Origin: Saccharofermentans sp.
GTDB taxonomy: Bacteria > Bacillota > Clostridia > Saccharofermentanales > Saccharofermentanaceae
Direction: 5' to 3'
DNA length: 64,000 nucleotides
Assembly: GCA_024692235.1 (NCBI GenBank)
Contig: JAILMW010000024.1
Coordinates: forward strand, 1-64,000
The notes beneath the pieces were generated by a model, which saw only the letters and a list, made by a program, of their open reading frames with translations, had not been told where the DNA came from and ran no database searches. This document shows positions 35,169-44,200 of this stretch, in pieces. Position 1 is the stretch's first letter; every line of letters begins with the position of its first letter. A program made the position numbers and the translations under genes.

Positions 35169-36344
35169 TTACTCCAATATATATTCGGGGCATATCTTCC
35201 TTATTCCCGATACTGCACATAAGGGGCCGAGGACAGCGATCACGACAAGATCCGTAATAAGGATAAGAGCCGTCTCGCCTCCGTATGGCATGGTGAAAGG
35301 CACATCCGTCAGGACATCTATGAGCCTGAAGAGGACAGTAAAGGATAGTGCCGCGATAGAAGTTCCGAGCACTGCACCTATAGACGAGAGTATAAGTATC
35401 TCCTTTATAAGAAATGCTCTTATGTCTTTGCCGGAGACTCCCAATACCCTGAGGGTAGTGATCTCGCTCTTTCTCTCATTAAGAGTCATATAGTGTATAA
35501 GAAACATCATGATTATTCCTACGACAAAGAGGATCACTATGATCACTATATAGACCGTTCTCATATCGCGGAGGCCTTCGGTAAGCCTTGAAGATACGCT
35601 CTCGGACGTTACTACATCAACGCCTTCGATCCTTGAAAGCTTACCTACTATAGCGGAATCATCCTCTATCCCCTTTGTCCTTATCATGACCGCGGATACA
35701 TCGTCAGAATTGACCTCTGCTATAACTCCCTGCCCGGCATCCTGTGCCTGCTTCATCAGGGTATCCATCGAGGATCTGTCTATAAATACGGAATAATCCA
35801 TGGAAGAACCGCTCTTATCCAGGATCCCCGCCACCTCATATGTCTCTCCGAACATCTGAAATGAATCATCTTCCCTGACGCCGACATCGCTTCCGACGAT
35901 TATCTGACCGCTCTTAAGTGATGTCAGGAACTGACCGTCTATCCATGGGGATACGGTAAAATCGGTATCTGTATCGATACCGATTATCTGAACCGACTGA
36001 TCACAGCAAGATGCCTCCAATGTCATGAGGAATGTCTGAGCGGAAGCGACTTCAATGCCGTCTATTTTCTTTATCTCCTCCAATACGTCTTCGTCCATAT
36101 AAAAGTAGTTCTTCGACGTAGTAAGAAGTATTCCTTCAAGATCGTCTCCGTAGCCTTCAGGCACTACGATCATGTCGGCACCCATCCTGGCCTTTACATT
36201 ATCGCTCCCGTGCTGCATACCAAATGAGATAAGACCGATGAGAGCTACCGTAAAGGACATGATGAGGCTTATCGTAATAAGCCCCATCGACCTTAAGATC
36301 TTTGAGAAGATGCTCTTAGATGCAAGCTTCAGTGACAGATCCAT
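35169..36344 (-). CDS. FtsX/MacB-type ABC transporter permease
   Basis: The 391-residue protein has an N-terminal helix (about 12-38), a periplasm-type extracellular domain of about 200 residues (MacB PCD-like, GSDNVKARMGADMIVVPEGYGD) and three C-terminal helices, the last starting near VIAVLGPLC. LIHYMTLNERKSEITTLRVLGVSGKDIR is typical of FtsX proteins. I chose the ATG at 36344; the upstream gene ends at 36346. Substrate unknown. It lies between ABC ATPase and DUF4418 genes. Confidence 0.9.
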   Translation of the reverse strand: MDLSLKLASKSIFSKILRSMGLITISLIMSFTVALIGLISFGMQHGSDNVKARMGADMIVVPEGYGDDLEGILLTTSKNYFYMDEDVLEEIKKIDGIEVASAQTFLMTLEASCCDQSVQIIGIDTDTDFTVSPWIDGQFLTSLKSGQIIVGSDVGVREDDSFQMFGETYEVAGILDKSGSSMDYSVFIDRSSMDTLMKQAQDAGQGVIAEVNSDDVSAVMIRTKGIEDDSAIVGKLSRIEGVDVVTSESVSSRLTEGLRDMRTVYIVIIVILFVVGIIMMFLIHYMTLNERKSEITTLRVLGVSGKDIRAFLIKEILILSSIGAVLGTSIAALSFTVLFRLIDVLTDVPFTMPYGGETALILITDLVVIAVLGPLCAVSGIRKICPEYILE

Positions 36345-36345
36345 A

Positions 36346-36747
36346 TCATCTCTTCTTAAATGATACAAGGAGATCAGCAAGCGATATCAATGCAACAACG
36401 ACACCTACGATCACAAGGAAAGGCCTTGTATATACGTAGCAGTGCATGGAAGGCATCTGGCATGTAGGTGCGATCACCAGGGGAAGAAGGATCGTGATAC
36501 CGCCAACCAGAAGAGATGCTATTCCTACGATGGTATTGATGTTCTTCTTATCCACTGCGATCTGTGCTGCACCAAGGACAGCCAATATGACTGCCACTAC
36601 TATAGCAAGTGTCTTTGTCTTTGCGCAGGGGCCCTGCATGGACTTACATATATGTGCGAAAGTATTGACTCCCACGATCACGAGGATCCCTGCAAGGATA
36701 TTTGCTGCGTTTAATGCCTTATGTGTATTCATTTCTTTATTCTCCAT
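36346..36747 (-). CDS. DUF4418-family membrane protein
   Basis: The 133-residue protein has four hydrophobic helices. Two Cys pairs stand in loops, HICKSMQGPC and PTCQMPSMHC, the pattern of DUF4418. Function unknown. Its place between an FtsX/LolD-type ABC system and a Ssu/Tau-type importer suggests it works with one of them, for example in metal or thiol handling. Confidence 0.8.
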   Translation of the reverse strand: MENKEMNTHKALNAANILAGILVIVGVNTFAHICKSMQGPCAKTKTLAIVVAVILAVLGAAQIAVDKKNINTIVGIASLLVGGITILLPLVIAPTCQMPSMHCYVYTRPFLVIVGVVVALISLADLLVSFKKR

Positions 36748-36771
36748 TCTTTTTGTGCTTATAGTTTCTTA

Positions 36772-37851
36772 TTAGTCATGAGTCGTGAACTCACCGGTGT
36801 CGGGATCGTATGTCACTGAGTCCGGTACACCTTCGAGGTTCGGATATACCCTCTCCGTGAATTCCTCAAGATCGAGGTTAGGATCAAGGTCGCCTGTTGC
36901 CTGAAGATCCAGGAAAGTTGCTCTGAATGTCTCTCTTCCCAGAGTGATCGAAGGCTCGTAGTTGAGGCTCGCCAGGATCTCACCGTACCTTACGACATCC
37001 GCGTCGCTCTCTGAGGGCATGTAACCGTTCTCTACCTGAAGTCTTGCTGCCTCGTCGGGGCAGGCCTGTACGAATGCCGCAGCCTTTTGGATAGCTCTTG
37101 CATATGCAGCAGCACCCTCAGGATTCTTGTCTATAAGTTCCTGTGATACATATGCCTGGCAGCAGTACTCGGAAGCAAAATCCTCATCCTCACCGATATC
37201 GAAGATCTTTATGAAGTCATAGTTATTCTCCGCGTTATATGCGACCGGATCGTGAAGACCGATGGCATCTACAGCACCGTTATCAAGTGCCGTGGGAAGA
37301 TCCGTCATGGAATAAGCTACGAACTCTACGTCAGCATTCTCACCGTTGACCTCGAATCCCATGTTATATAGCTTACGCTTGATCTGGATTATCGAGGAAT
37401 CGGAAAGTGACGGAACGCCGATGACCTTACCTCTTAAATCTTCAAGTGACTGTACGTCGGATCCTTCCTTCGCATAGAACTTGGTACAGCCTCTGTGAAG
37501 TCCCGTTACGTATGAGATGGCAAGACCGTTGGATATGGGCTGCATGAGCGAACCCGTAAGGCCGTAGCCGGCATTGATCTCACCGCTGGTGATCTGCTCC
37601 GTTATCGTATCTACGTTAGATACTACGATCTCATATTCCTGACCTATAGCCTCGAATTCCTCGTCGAAGTAGCCGTTGATGATAGCGATGTGAACAGGTG
37701 CCAGACACAAGCTCTCCTTGTTGTTCAGGATCTTGACCTTGAAGTAATCTCCTGCTGCCTGCTGTTCCTGCTTCTTGTTACATCCTGCGATCATGGTAAG
37801 TCCCATCGTTGCCGCCAGGAGCACTGCCATTACTTTTCTTCTGATACTCAT
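36772..37851 (-). CDS. Substrate-binding lipoprotein of a sulfonate/nitrate/taurine-type ABC importer
   Basis: The 359-residue lipoprotein has signal and lipobox MIAGC (C24), then LCLAPVHIAIINGYFDEEFEA, NAGYGLTGSLMQPISNGL and LRGKVIGVPSLSDSSIIQIKRKL, typical of the SsuA/TauA/NMT1-like fold. It is started at the ATG at 37851 because AAAGGAGG lies upstream. With the ATPase (37871) and permease (38644) it forms a complete importer. The ligand could be an alkane sulfonate or another sulfur compound, given the neighbours. Confidence 0.88.
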   Translation of the reverse strand: MSIRRKVMAVLLAATMGLTMIAGCNKKQEQQAAGDYFKVKILNNKESLCLAPVHIAIINGYFDEEFEAIGQEYEIVVSNVDTITEQITSGEINAGYGLTGSLMQPISNGLAISYVTGLHRGCTKFYAKEGSDVQSLEDLRGKVIGVPSLSDSSIIQIKRKLYNMGFEVNGENADVEFVAYSMTDLPTALDNGAVDAIGLHDPVAYNAENNYDFIKIFDIGEDEDFASEYCCQAYVSQELIDKNPEGAAAYARAIQKAAAFVQACPDEAARLQVENGYMPSESDADVVRYGEILASLNYEPSITLGRETFRATFLDLQATGDLDPNLDLEEFTERVYPNLEGVPDSVTYDPDTGEFTTHD

Positions 37852-37870
37852 AAAATAACCTCCTTTATTA

Positions 37871-38650
37871 TTACAGGTAGTATTCGGGTTCTTTGTTCTC
37901 ACCTGCATAGTTCAATATCTCAAGTATCTTCGTTCTGTACTTTAAGAAGTCGTTATTACCTCTTGCTCGGGGTCTTCCAAGCTCTATATCTATGACCTGT
38001 TCTATCTTGGCGGGTCTTGGCGTCATTATGACCACCTGATCGGACATATAGACAGCTTCGTCTACGTCGTGAGTTACCATCACCATGGTCATCTGCTGTT
38101 CTTTCCATATGCGGATTATCTCGTCCTGCATATTCATTCTCGTAAATGCATCCAGAGCACCGAGCGGTTCGTCGAGAAGGAGTATCTTGGGGTGTCCCAC
38201 GAGAGCTCTTGCAAGAGATGCTCGCTGATTCATTCCTCCGGATAACTGATGAGGATAAGATCTCTCGAAGCCCTTAAGCCCGACCATGTCGATATATTCT
38301 TTTACATCCTGCTTATGCGTCTTATATATGCCTCTTGCCTTGAGGCCAAAAGCGATATTCTTCTCGATGTTAAGCCAGGGATAGAGATTAGCCTGCTGAA
38401 AAGCAAATCCTCTCTCAGGACCCGGAGATATTACCTTCTCTTCATCTACATAGACATTTCCGCTGTCTGCAAGTCCCAATCCCGATATGGCACGAAGGAG
38501 CGTAGTCTTACCGCATCCGGACGGACCTATAAGTGATACGAATGATCCGGGCTTGATATCAAGCTCCACTTCATTTAAGGCTTTGACTACTGAGCCGTCA
38601 GGATTAGTGAAGCTCTTGCTGACCTTATCGATCTTAATATGTCCTACCAT
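37871..38650 (-). CDS. ATPase of the sulfonate/taurine-type ABC importer
   Basis: The 259-residue ATPase has Walker A GPSGCGKTT, FQQANLYPWL, the signature LSGGMNQRASLARAL and Walker B ILLLDEPLGALD, plus VTHDVDEAVYMSDQ. It is of the SsuB/TauB/NrtD kind. Its ATG overlaps the permease end by 7 bases. Confidence 0.93.
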   Translation of the reverse strand: MVGHIKIDKVSKSFTNPDGSVVKALNEVELDIKPGSFVSLIGPSGCGKTTLLRAISGLGLADSGNVYVDEEKVISPGPERGFAFQQANLYPWLNIEKNIAFGLKARGIYKTHKQDVKEYIDMVGLKGFERSYPHQLSGGMNQRASLARALVGHPKILLLDEPLGALDAFTRMNMQDEIIRIWKEQQMTMVMVTHDVDEAVYMSDQVVIMTPRPAKIEQVIDIELGRPRARGNNDFLKYRTKILEILNYAGENKEPEYYL

Positions 38651-39597
38651 TTGATCACTCCCTTCTGCCAGTTAAGAAGTCTGTCCTTGAACTTGAACAG
38701 CAATGTGATTATGAGATTACAAAGAACCGCCAGAAGGATAAGTCCCGCATATACATTCGCATAGAGCATCATGCTCTTCTGCCAGTTCAGATACCATCCG
38801 ATTCCGAGCTTACATCCGAACATCTCGGCGGTTACCAGTGTTACGAAGGATCCCGTTGTCGCATAGAAGAAGCCGAGGAATACGGAAGGAAGTGCTGCCG
38901 GAATACCGACCCTGAAGATCTTCCAGAACTTACCCGCTCCGAGAGTATCCGCTACTTCAAAATAAGTCTGCTGAACATTTGCTATTCCGTTACTTGTCAT
39001 GACCGTTATCGGGAACCATACCGACAATGCGATCATGAATACCGCAGCCTGATAAGATGTAGCGAAGAGTGATAATACCAGGGGCGACCAGGAAGTCGCG
39101 GGGATGGGGCCTATGATCTTTACGAAAGGATTGAACCAGTATTCCGCTCTCTTATTAAATCCTACGAGGATACCCGTTCCGAATCCTATCACCGCTCCTA
39201 TCGAGAAACCTATGAGAAGCAGCTTGCCCGACGATCCTATACATTTAAGAAGCAACTCCCAATCGTTTACGTATACTCCGAATACTCTGTCGAGCGAAGG
39301 GAAGAATAACACGGGAAGAAGTGCCAGCTTACTGCATACGATATTTACGATGTTAAGAAGAAGTACTCCGCCTGCCAGAAGAGGTCCCGTGCTTTCCAGT
39401 TTATTATCTACCGGCTTTACGAAGAACGAAAGCAGATACGATACAACGAATACTGCCAGAGCCACATAGAGCAGATAAAGGAAGTAGGGCTTGGACGCTT
39501 CCGGCTGCAGAGGAGAATTCGGCATTCGGATGTGCACCTGTATCGCCAGCAGAGCCGACAGTATCGCACTTACTTTCTTGATCTGTTTGATCACCAT
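38644..39597 (-). CDS. Permease of the sulfonate/taurine-type ABC importer
   Basis: The 317-residue protein has an N-terminal helix and about six more. The binding-protein-dependent permease domain includes IGFGTGILVGFNKRAEYWFNPFVKIIGPIPATSWSPL and the EAA loop EVADTLGAGKFWKIFRVGIPAALPS. It is the first gene of the leftward operon 39597-34077. A longer spacer of 127 bases lies upstream. GACGGAGGTAAAAAGAA precedes the ATG. Confidence 0.92.
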   Translation of the reverse strand: MVIKQIKKVSAILSALLAIQVHIRMPNSPLQPEASKPYFLYLLYVALAVFVVSYLLSFFVKPVDNKLESTGPLLAGGVLLLNIVNIVCSKLALLPVLFFPSLDRVFGVYVNDWELLLKCIGSSGKLLLIGFSIGAVIGFGTGILVGFNKRAEYWFNPFVKIIGPIPATSWSPLVLSLFATSYQAAVFMIALSVWFPITVMTSNGIANVQQTYFEVADTLGAGKFWKIFRVGIPAALPSVFLGFFYATTGSFVTLVTAEMFGCKLGIGWYLNWQKSMMLYANVYAGLILLAVLCNLIITLLFKFKDRLLNWQKGVIKW

Positions 39598-39724
39598 TTC
39601 TTTTTACCTCCGTCCGAATTCATGATTATGATGTTAATTGAACGTCGGTTGTTTGTATAATGCTTAGAACTTATCGTTTGTTATTACTTTTGCTTATCAC
39701 ATAAAGTGCATTATAAAAGGGGCC
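39598..39724 (-). promoter_or_regulatory. Gap between the LysR gene and the importer operon
   Basis: The 127-base stretch probably holds the importer promoter. GTGATAAGC, ACGATAAGT and similar A/T-rich elements occur, which could serve LysR binding (the regulator gene is just upstream). I see no Cys leader ORF here and no clear terminator. Confidence 0.35.
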
Positions 39725-40636
39725 TTACAGCCCCTTCTTGTTATACTTTTCAAGTTCGCTTATATATCTTGTACCTATGTCACTTAAGATATGATCTTTC
39801 CTCGTTATATACCCTATGGTAAGAGGATCTTGCTCCTTAAGCTTTATCGTAACTACGCCGTCTTTTAATGTCACACTCTCGGTCATTATTCCGGTACCTA
39901 TGGAATATCCGTTAAGCTTCGCCATTATCTCCGCGGATGTCGCTCTGTCGTTAGATCGTATGAGCTTCTCGTATTCTCGGTCTCCCAATGCTTCCTCAGA
40001 CAGATAAAAATCCTTGTCGCTGCTCTGATCAAAGCTTACACAGGGGTATTCTTTTAATTCTTCCAAAGATACCTCTTCTCTTCCTGCAAGAGGATGATCT
40101 TCCCATACATATGCATATGTATCCCTTACCATGATCGGATGAAATACAAGACCGTACTCTCTGAAGAGCTTCTTAAGGATGGTCTCGTTAGATCCCGAAT
40201 ATGCGATGATACCTATCTCACTGTGAAGATCTCTCACGTTAGTAAGCACTTCATCCGTCCTTGTCTCATGAACGGAATATACATATCTGTCCGTTCCGAA
40301 ATCCTTGACAGTCTCTACAAATGCATGAACTGCAAATACATAGTGCTGCATCGATACGGAGAAATGCTTCCTGTTCTTATCCTTCTCGATATACCTGTCT
40401 TCTATGATCTCGTACTGACTTACCGCCTGCTTCGCATATACAAGGAACTCTCTTCCCTGCTGCGTCAACGAGATACCTTTGTTATTACGCTCGAATATCC
40501 TGATACCGAGTTCTTCTTCAAGCTCGTGTATCGTCGCGGAAAGAGCCGGCTGAGATACGAAGAGCTTACTCGCCGCTTCTCTCATTGAAGAAGATGATGC
40601 TATTGCCAGAACATACTTAAGTTGTAAGATCGTCAT
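39725..40636 (-). CDS. LysR-family transcriptional regulator
   Basis: The 303-residue protein has an N-terminal HTH region (MTILQLKYVLAIASSSSMREAASKLFVSQPALSATIHELEEELGIRIFERNNKG) and a C-terminal effector domain. It overlaps the cysE start by one base, so it is made together with serine acetyltransferase. The likely ligand is O-acetylserine or a related signal, as for CysB/CysR. The target may be the importer operon just downstream. Confidence 0.9.
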   Translation of the reverse strand: MTILQLKYVLAIASSSSMREAASKLFVSQPALSATIHELEEELGIRIFERNNKGISLTQQGREFLVYAKQAVSQYEIIEDRYIEKDKNRKHFSVSMQHYVFAVHAFVETVKDFGTDRYVYSVHETRTDEVLTNVRDLHSEIGIIAYSGSNETILKKLFREYGLVFHPIMVRDTYAYVWEDHPLAGREEVSLEELKEYPCVSFDQSSDKDFYLSEEALGDREYEKLIRSNDRATSAEIMAKLNGYSIGTGIMTESVTLKDGVVTIKLKEQDPLTIGYITRKDHILSDIGTRYISELEKYNKKGL

Positions 40637-41514
40637 CAGTCAGCCTTCTTTCTTGCTACTACGCGTGAGCCTTTCTCTACGGAATCAACTATAAATGCAT
40701 TACCTCCGATGACCACGTCATCTCCTATGACGGTATCTCCGCCGAGGATAGAAGCACCGGAATAGATAGTAACGTTATTGCCGATAGTAGGATGTCTCTT
40801 GGTACCTCTAAGGCTCTGACCTCCCTTGGTGGACAGACCTCCCAATGTCACGCCCTGATATACCTTGACGTGCTCACCTATTATCGTTGTCTCTCCGATA
40901 ACGACACCGGTACCGTGATCTATGAAGAAATACTTTCCGATATCAGCACCCGGATGAATATCTATACCTGTGACGCTGTGGGCATGCTCAGTCATGATCC
41001 TGGGGATCATCGGAACATTAAGCAGCTGCAGTTCGTGCGCGATCCTGTATACGGATATGGCATAGATACCGGGGTATGAGAGGATTATCTCATCCTTGCT
41101 GTCTGCAGCGGGATCGCCTTCATATGCAGCTTCCACATCTGTCTCCAGGACCTTCCTGATACAGGGGATCTTTCTCATGAATGAATAGGTTATCTCCGTA
41201 GCCTGAACTTCAAGATCCTCATCCTTGGAATCCGATCGGGTATATTTAAGAACGATCATTATCTGCTTCTTCAGATGAAAGATAACATCTTCTATAGTTG
41301 CAGACATATTATTTCTGAGGCTGTAGATCTTATACACCTTATCGCTGTAGTAACCCGGATATAAGATCTTCATGAGCTTCTCGACGATATCGACTATCGC
41401 CTTCTTATCGGGCTGGTTCAGGATATCCACGCGATTGACCGTACGGTCATCTTCGTAGTCCTCTATTATCATGTCTACTATCTCGTCTATCCTGTTATCT
41501 GCCGCTCTCGTCAT
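40636..41514 (-). CDS. cysE: Serine O-acetyltransferase
   Basis: The 292-residue protein makes O-acetylserine from serine and acetyl-CoA, the substrate for the CysK enzymes here. The left-handed beta-helix is at about 180-285: GIDIHPGADIGKYFFIDHGTGVVIGETTIIG, VKVYQGVTLGGLS, RHPTIGNNV. The long N-terminal helical part is of the type seen in anaerobic Clostridia. It is flanked by patB and lysR genes in the metB-type operon. Confidence 0.95.
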   Translation of the reverse strand: MTRAADNRIDEIVDMIIEDYEDDRTVNRVDILNQPDKKAIVDIVEKLMKILYPGYYSDKVYKIYSLRNNMSATIEDVIFHLKKQIMIVLKYTRSDSKDEDLEVQATEITYSFMRKIPCIRKVLETDVEAAYEGDPAADSKDEIILSYPGIYAISVYRIAHELQLLNVPMIPRIMTEHAHSVTGIDIHPGADIGKYFFIDHGTGVVIGETTIIGEHVKVYQGVTLGGLSTKGGQSLRGTKRHPTIGNNVTIYSGASILGGDTVIGDDVVIGGNAFIVDSVEKGSRVVARKKAD

Positions 41515-41544
41515 CCTTAATCTCCGCTTTCCTTACATACTATA

Positions 41545-42720
41545 TCAGAGGATGGCCTTGATCCTTCTCATGCACTCCTCAATAGTCTTCCTCGGAGCCG
41601 CAACATTGATCCTCTGAAATCCGTTTCCAATTTCTCCGAAAACCCTGCCGCTGTCAAGCCATAATTTTGCTTCATGGATGATCCTTCTGTCGATCTCCTC
41701 AAAGCTAAGGCCCGTTTCCCTGAAGTCAAGCCATACAAGAAAAGTTCCTTCACCTTCTATAAACTTTACGCCGGGAAGCTCATTCTTCGTAAATACTCTT
41801 ACATAATCTATATTGCTCTTAACGTAAGAAAGCATCGCCTCGTACCAGACATCGCCTTTCTCATAAGCTGTCTGTGCAGCTACAAGTCCGAGGGTACCCA
41901 GCTGACTCATACCGGCGGCTGCCACTTCATGCCTGAACCTTCTTCTTATCGTCGCATTGGGGATAAGGATATTGGATATTAACATTCCGGCCAGATTAAA
42001 AGTCTTACTGGGAGATGTGCATATTATCGATATATCTGCAAATTCCTTACTTATACTTGCAAATACCGTATGTTCGCCCTCAAATACGAAGTCGTTATGT
42101 ATCTCGTCACTTACTACCAAGACATTATGCCTTAAGCAGATCTCACCTATCCTTGTAAGTTCATCCACGGTAAATACTCTTCTTGAAGGATTATGGGGAT
42201 TACAAAGAAGGAAGAGCTTAATGTCGTTATCTACGATCTTCTGCTCAAGATCCTCGAAGTCGATATGGTATCTTAAGTCTTCTCCTAAGACAAGATCGTT
42301 ACTTACTATCACCCTGTCGTTATCTGCTATTACTTCAGAGAAAGGATAATATACGGGCTGCTGGATAAGGACTTTATCACCGACTGAAGTAAAAGCCTTA
42401 ACTGCCATTGCAAGAGCAAAGACTACGCCGGGAGTCTTAATGAGCCATCTGATGTCGATATCCCAGTTATGGTGTCTCTTCATCCATCCTGCTACAGCCT
42501 CGAAGTATTCGCCCTGAACTTCACTGTAGCCGAATATCGCATGCTTTGTCCTTTCGATGACGGCGTCCTCTATATAAGAACTTGTCTTAAAGTCCATGTC
42601 GGCTACCCACAAAGGAAGCACATCTTCAGGCATACCTCTTCTTACTGCAAAGTCGTACTTAAGGCAATCGGTGCCTTTCCTTGGTACTATCGTATCAAAA
42701 TCAAGATTTCTCTCAGACAT
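41545..42720 (-). CDS. patB: PatB/MalY-type cystathionine beta-lyase
   Basis: This 391-residue fold-type I PLP aminotransferase-like protein begins FDTIVPRKGTDCLKYD, then LPLWVADMDFKTSSYIEDAV, LLCNPHNPSRRVF, VVSDEIHNDFV and the PLP-lysine motif SPSKTFNLAGM. It splits cystathionine (or cysteine) to a thiol, pyruvate and ammonia. I use the ATG at 42720 because AAGGAGGAAGATC precedes it. It overlaps the metB-type gene by 8 bases. It is transcribed with cysE. Confidence 0.92.
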   Translation of the reverse strand: MSERNLDFDTIVPRKGTDCLKYDFAVRRGMPEDVLPLWVADMDFKTSSYIEDAVIERTKHAIFGYSEVQGEYFEAVAGWMKRHHNWDIDIRWLIKTPGVVFALAMAVKAFTSVGDKVLIQQPVYYPFSEVIADNDRVIVSNDLVLGEDLRYHIDFEDLEQKIVDNDIKLFLLCNPHNPSRRVFTVDELTRIGEICLRHNVLVVSDEIHNDFVFEGEHTVFASISKEFADISIICTSPSKTFNLAGMLISNILIPNATIRRRFRHEVAAAGMSQLGTLGLVAAQTAYEKGDVWYEAMLSYVKSNIDYVRVFTKNELPGVKFIEGEGTFLVWLDFRETGLSFEEIDRRIIHEAKLWLDSGRVFGEIGNGFQRINVAAPRKTIEECMRRIKAIL

Positions 42721-43879
42721 GATCTTCCTCCTTAATAGAAGAGAATACATCGGTAAGTTCTCTTATAAGATCTTCTATATCTTCTATTCCTACGGAGAGT
42801 CGAAGGGTTCTGTCAGTAATGCCGTTTTTAAGCCTAACTTCCTCAGGCACATCGGCATGAGTCTGAGTCGTGGGATATGTGATAAGGGTCTCTACTCCGC
42901 CGAGGCTTTCAGCGAACTTTATTATCTCCACCTTCTCTAAGATCTTAAGAGCATGCTCTTTACTGTCCACATCGAAAGTGATCATGGAGCCGAAGCCTCT
43001 TGCCTGCCTCTTGATAAGCTCATATCCCGGATGGTCTTCAAGGCCGGGATAATAGACTTTGGTAACAAGGCTCTCATTCTGAAGCCACTTAGCTATCTTA
43101 AGCGCATTATCCTGGGATCTTTCCATGCGGATACCTAAGGTCTTTACTCCCCTTAAGATAAGCCAGCTGTCAAAAGGAGCAAGTCCAGAACCCGTAGTCT
43201 TAATAAGGAATCTGAGCTTTTCCTTAATATCGGCTTTATCCGTTACGATAAAGCCCGCAAGAGTGTCATTATGACCTCCTATGAACTTGGTGCCGCTGTG
43301 GATAACAACATCCGCACCCAACTTAAGGGGATTCTGGAAGTAAGGCGAAAGGAACGTATTATCCACTATAAGGATAAGGCCGTGTTCCTTAGCTGTCTTA
43401 GAGATAGCTTCAATATCAGAGACGTTCATCATGGGATTAGTTGGAGTCTCTATGTAAATAGCCTTCGTATTGGGCTTAATAACAGAGGAGAGATCCTCAG
43501 AAGAACAGTTAAGATACGTGATCTCGATATTATTCTTAACGGATACGTTATCAAAAAGTCTGATGCTGCCTCCGTAAAGATCCGCTTCGACTATTATGTG
43601 ATCACCGGGAGCAAATATCTCCATAAGAAGCGTTATCGCTGCCATTCCGCTACTTAAGGCAAAGGCGTCGATACCTCCTTCAAGACCTGCTATCACCTTC
43701 TCAAGGCGCTCCCTGGTGGGATTCTGAAGTCTGCTGTAATCATAACCGGTACTTCTTCCGACGCCCGGATGTACATAGGTCGCAGACTGATATATGGGGT
43801 AGCTTATCGCTCCGTAATGTAATTCTGTCTCATCGCCTCCTTCAAGATGGAGACAGGATGTGTTTAAGCCGTTTTTCAT
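42713..43879 (-). CDS. Trans-sulfuration PLP enzyme (cystathionine gamma-synthase or gamma-lyase)
   Basis: The 388-residue enzyme has YPIYQSATYVHPG, DYSRLQNPTRERLE, ALSSGMAAITLL and the PLP-lysine motif VIHSGTKFIGGHND. It is related to, but clearly distinct from, the protein at 15731. With PatB it could form a forward route (cysteine to homocysteine) that would oppose MccAB. MetB, MccB and O-acetylhomoserine lyase are hard to separate by eye. It starts an operon of four genes after a Cys leader. Confidence 0.9.
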   Translation of the reverse strand: MKNGLNTSCLHLEGGDETELHYGAISYPIYQSATYVHPGVGRSTGYDYSRLQNPTRERLEKVIAGLEGGIDAFALSSGMAAITLLMEIFAPGDHIIVEADLYGGSIRLFDNVSVKNNIEITYLNCSSEDLSSVIKPNTKAIYIETPTNPMMNVSDIEAISKTAKEHGLILIVDNTFLSPYFQNPLKLGADVVIHSGTKFIGGHNDTLAGFIVTDKADIKEKLRFLIKTTGSGLAPFDSWLILRGVKTLGIRMERSQDNALKIAKWLQNESLVTKVYYPGLEDHPGYELIKRQARGFGSMITFDVDSKEHALKILEKVEIIKFAESLGGVETLITYPTTQTHADVPEEVRLKNGITDRTLRLSVGIEDIEDLIRELTDVFSSIKEEDHV

Positions 43880-43906
43880 TTGTTTAACTCCGATTATTTA
43901 ATGATC

Positions 43907-43942
43907 AAAAATGCCCGAGGGCTTTAAGCAACTCCCGGGCAT
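43907..43942 (-). terminator. Attenuator terminator of the metB-type operon
   Basis: In RNA sense ATGCCCG pairs with CGGGCAT and is followed by TTTTTGATC, 28 bases before the gene. Its 5' side, TGCCCGGGAG, is perfectly complementary over 10 bases to CTCCCGGGCA inside the leader ORF (44013-44022 on the plus strand). Confidence 0.85.
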
Positions 43943-43982
43943 TGGCAAGGTATCTTATCTGTGATGCTGATCTTAAGTAGGT

Positions 43983-44078
43983 TCAGGCACCGCTATACTC
44001 CGGCCTTTTTGCTGCCCGGGAGCACAACATTCGACAACACATAAGAATACGTTGTGAACATACTGTACAGCGCCTCAT
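43983..44078 (-). CDS. Cysteine-rich leader peptide of the metB-type operon (31 aa)
   Basis: An ATG at 44078 follows GACGGAGGTTAGAAG. The 31 codons have five Cys: codons 4 and 7, the MCCRM block at codons 13-17, and TGC at codon 19. The frame ends at TGA. MCCRM is at the same codon positions as in the metQ and mccB leaders. The antiterminator strand begins right after the last Cys codon. The function is inferred. Confidence 0.78.
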   Translation of the reverse strand: MRRCTVCSQRILMCCRMLCSRAAKRPEYSGA

Positions 44079-44108
44079 CTTCTAACCTCCGTCATCAGCT
44101 TTCAATAA

Positions 44109-44150
44109 AAACTATCACCATTCGCCTACTATGTCAATATGTATTATAGG
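44109..44150 (-). promoter_or_regulatory. Promoter of the metB-type operon with an operator over the -35 box
   Basis: Minus-strand TTGACA (44132-44137), 17 bases and TAGTTT (44109-44114). The core ATATTGACATAGTAGG covers the -35 box, and a CCTATAA half-site ends at 44150. This is the third attenuator operon with this operator. Confidence 0.75.
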
Positions 44151-44166
44151 CATTGTTATAAAACGA

Positions 44167-44195
44167 AGGACCGACCTCTTCAGAAGATCGGCCCT
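44167..44195 (-). terminator. Terminator of the small membrane ORF
   Basis: On the minus strand AGGGCCGATCTTC pairs with GAGGTCGGTCCT around a TGAA loop, followed by TCGTTTTATAA. It separates the small gene at 44201 from the metB-type promoter. Confidence 0.8.
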
Positions 44196-44200
44196 GATGC

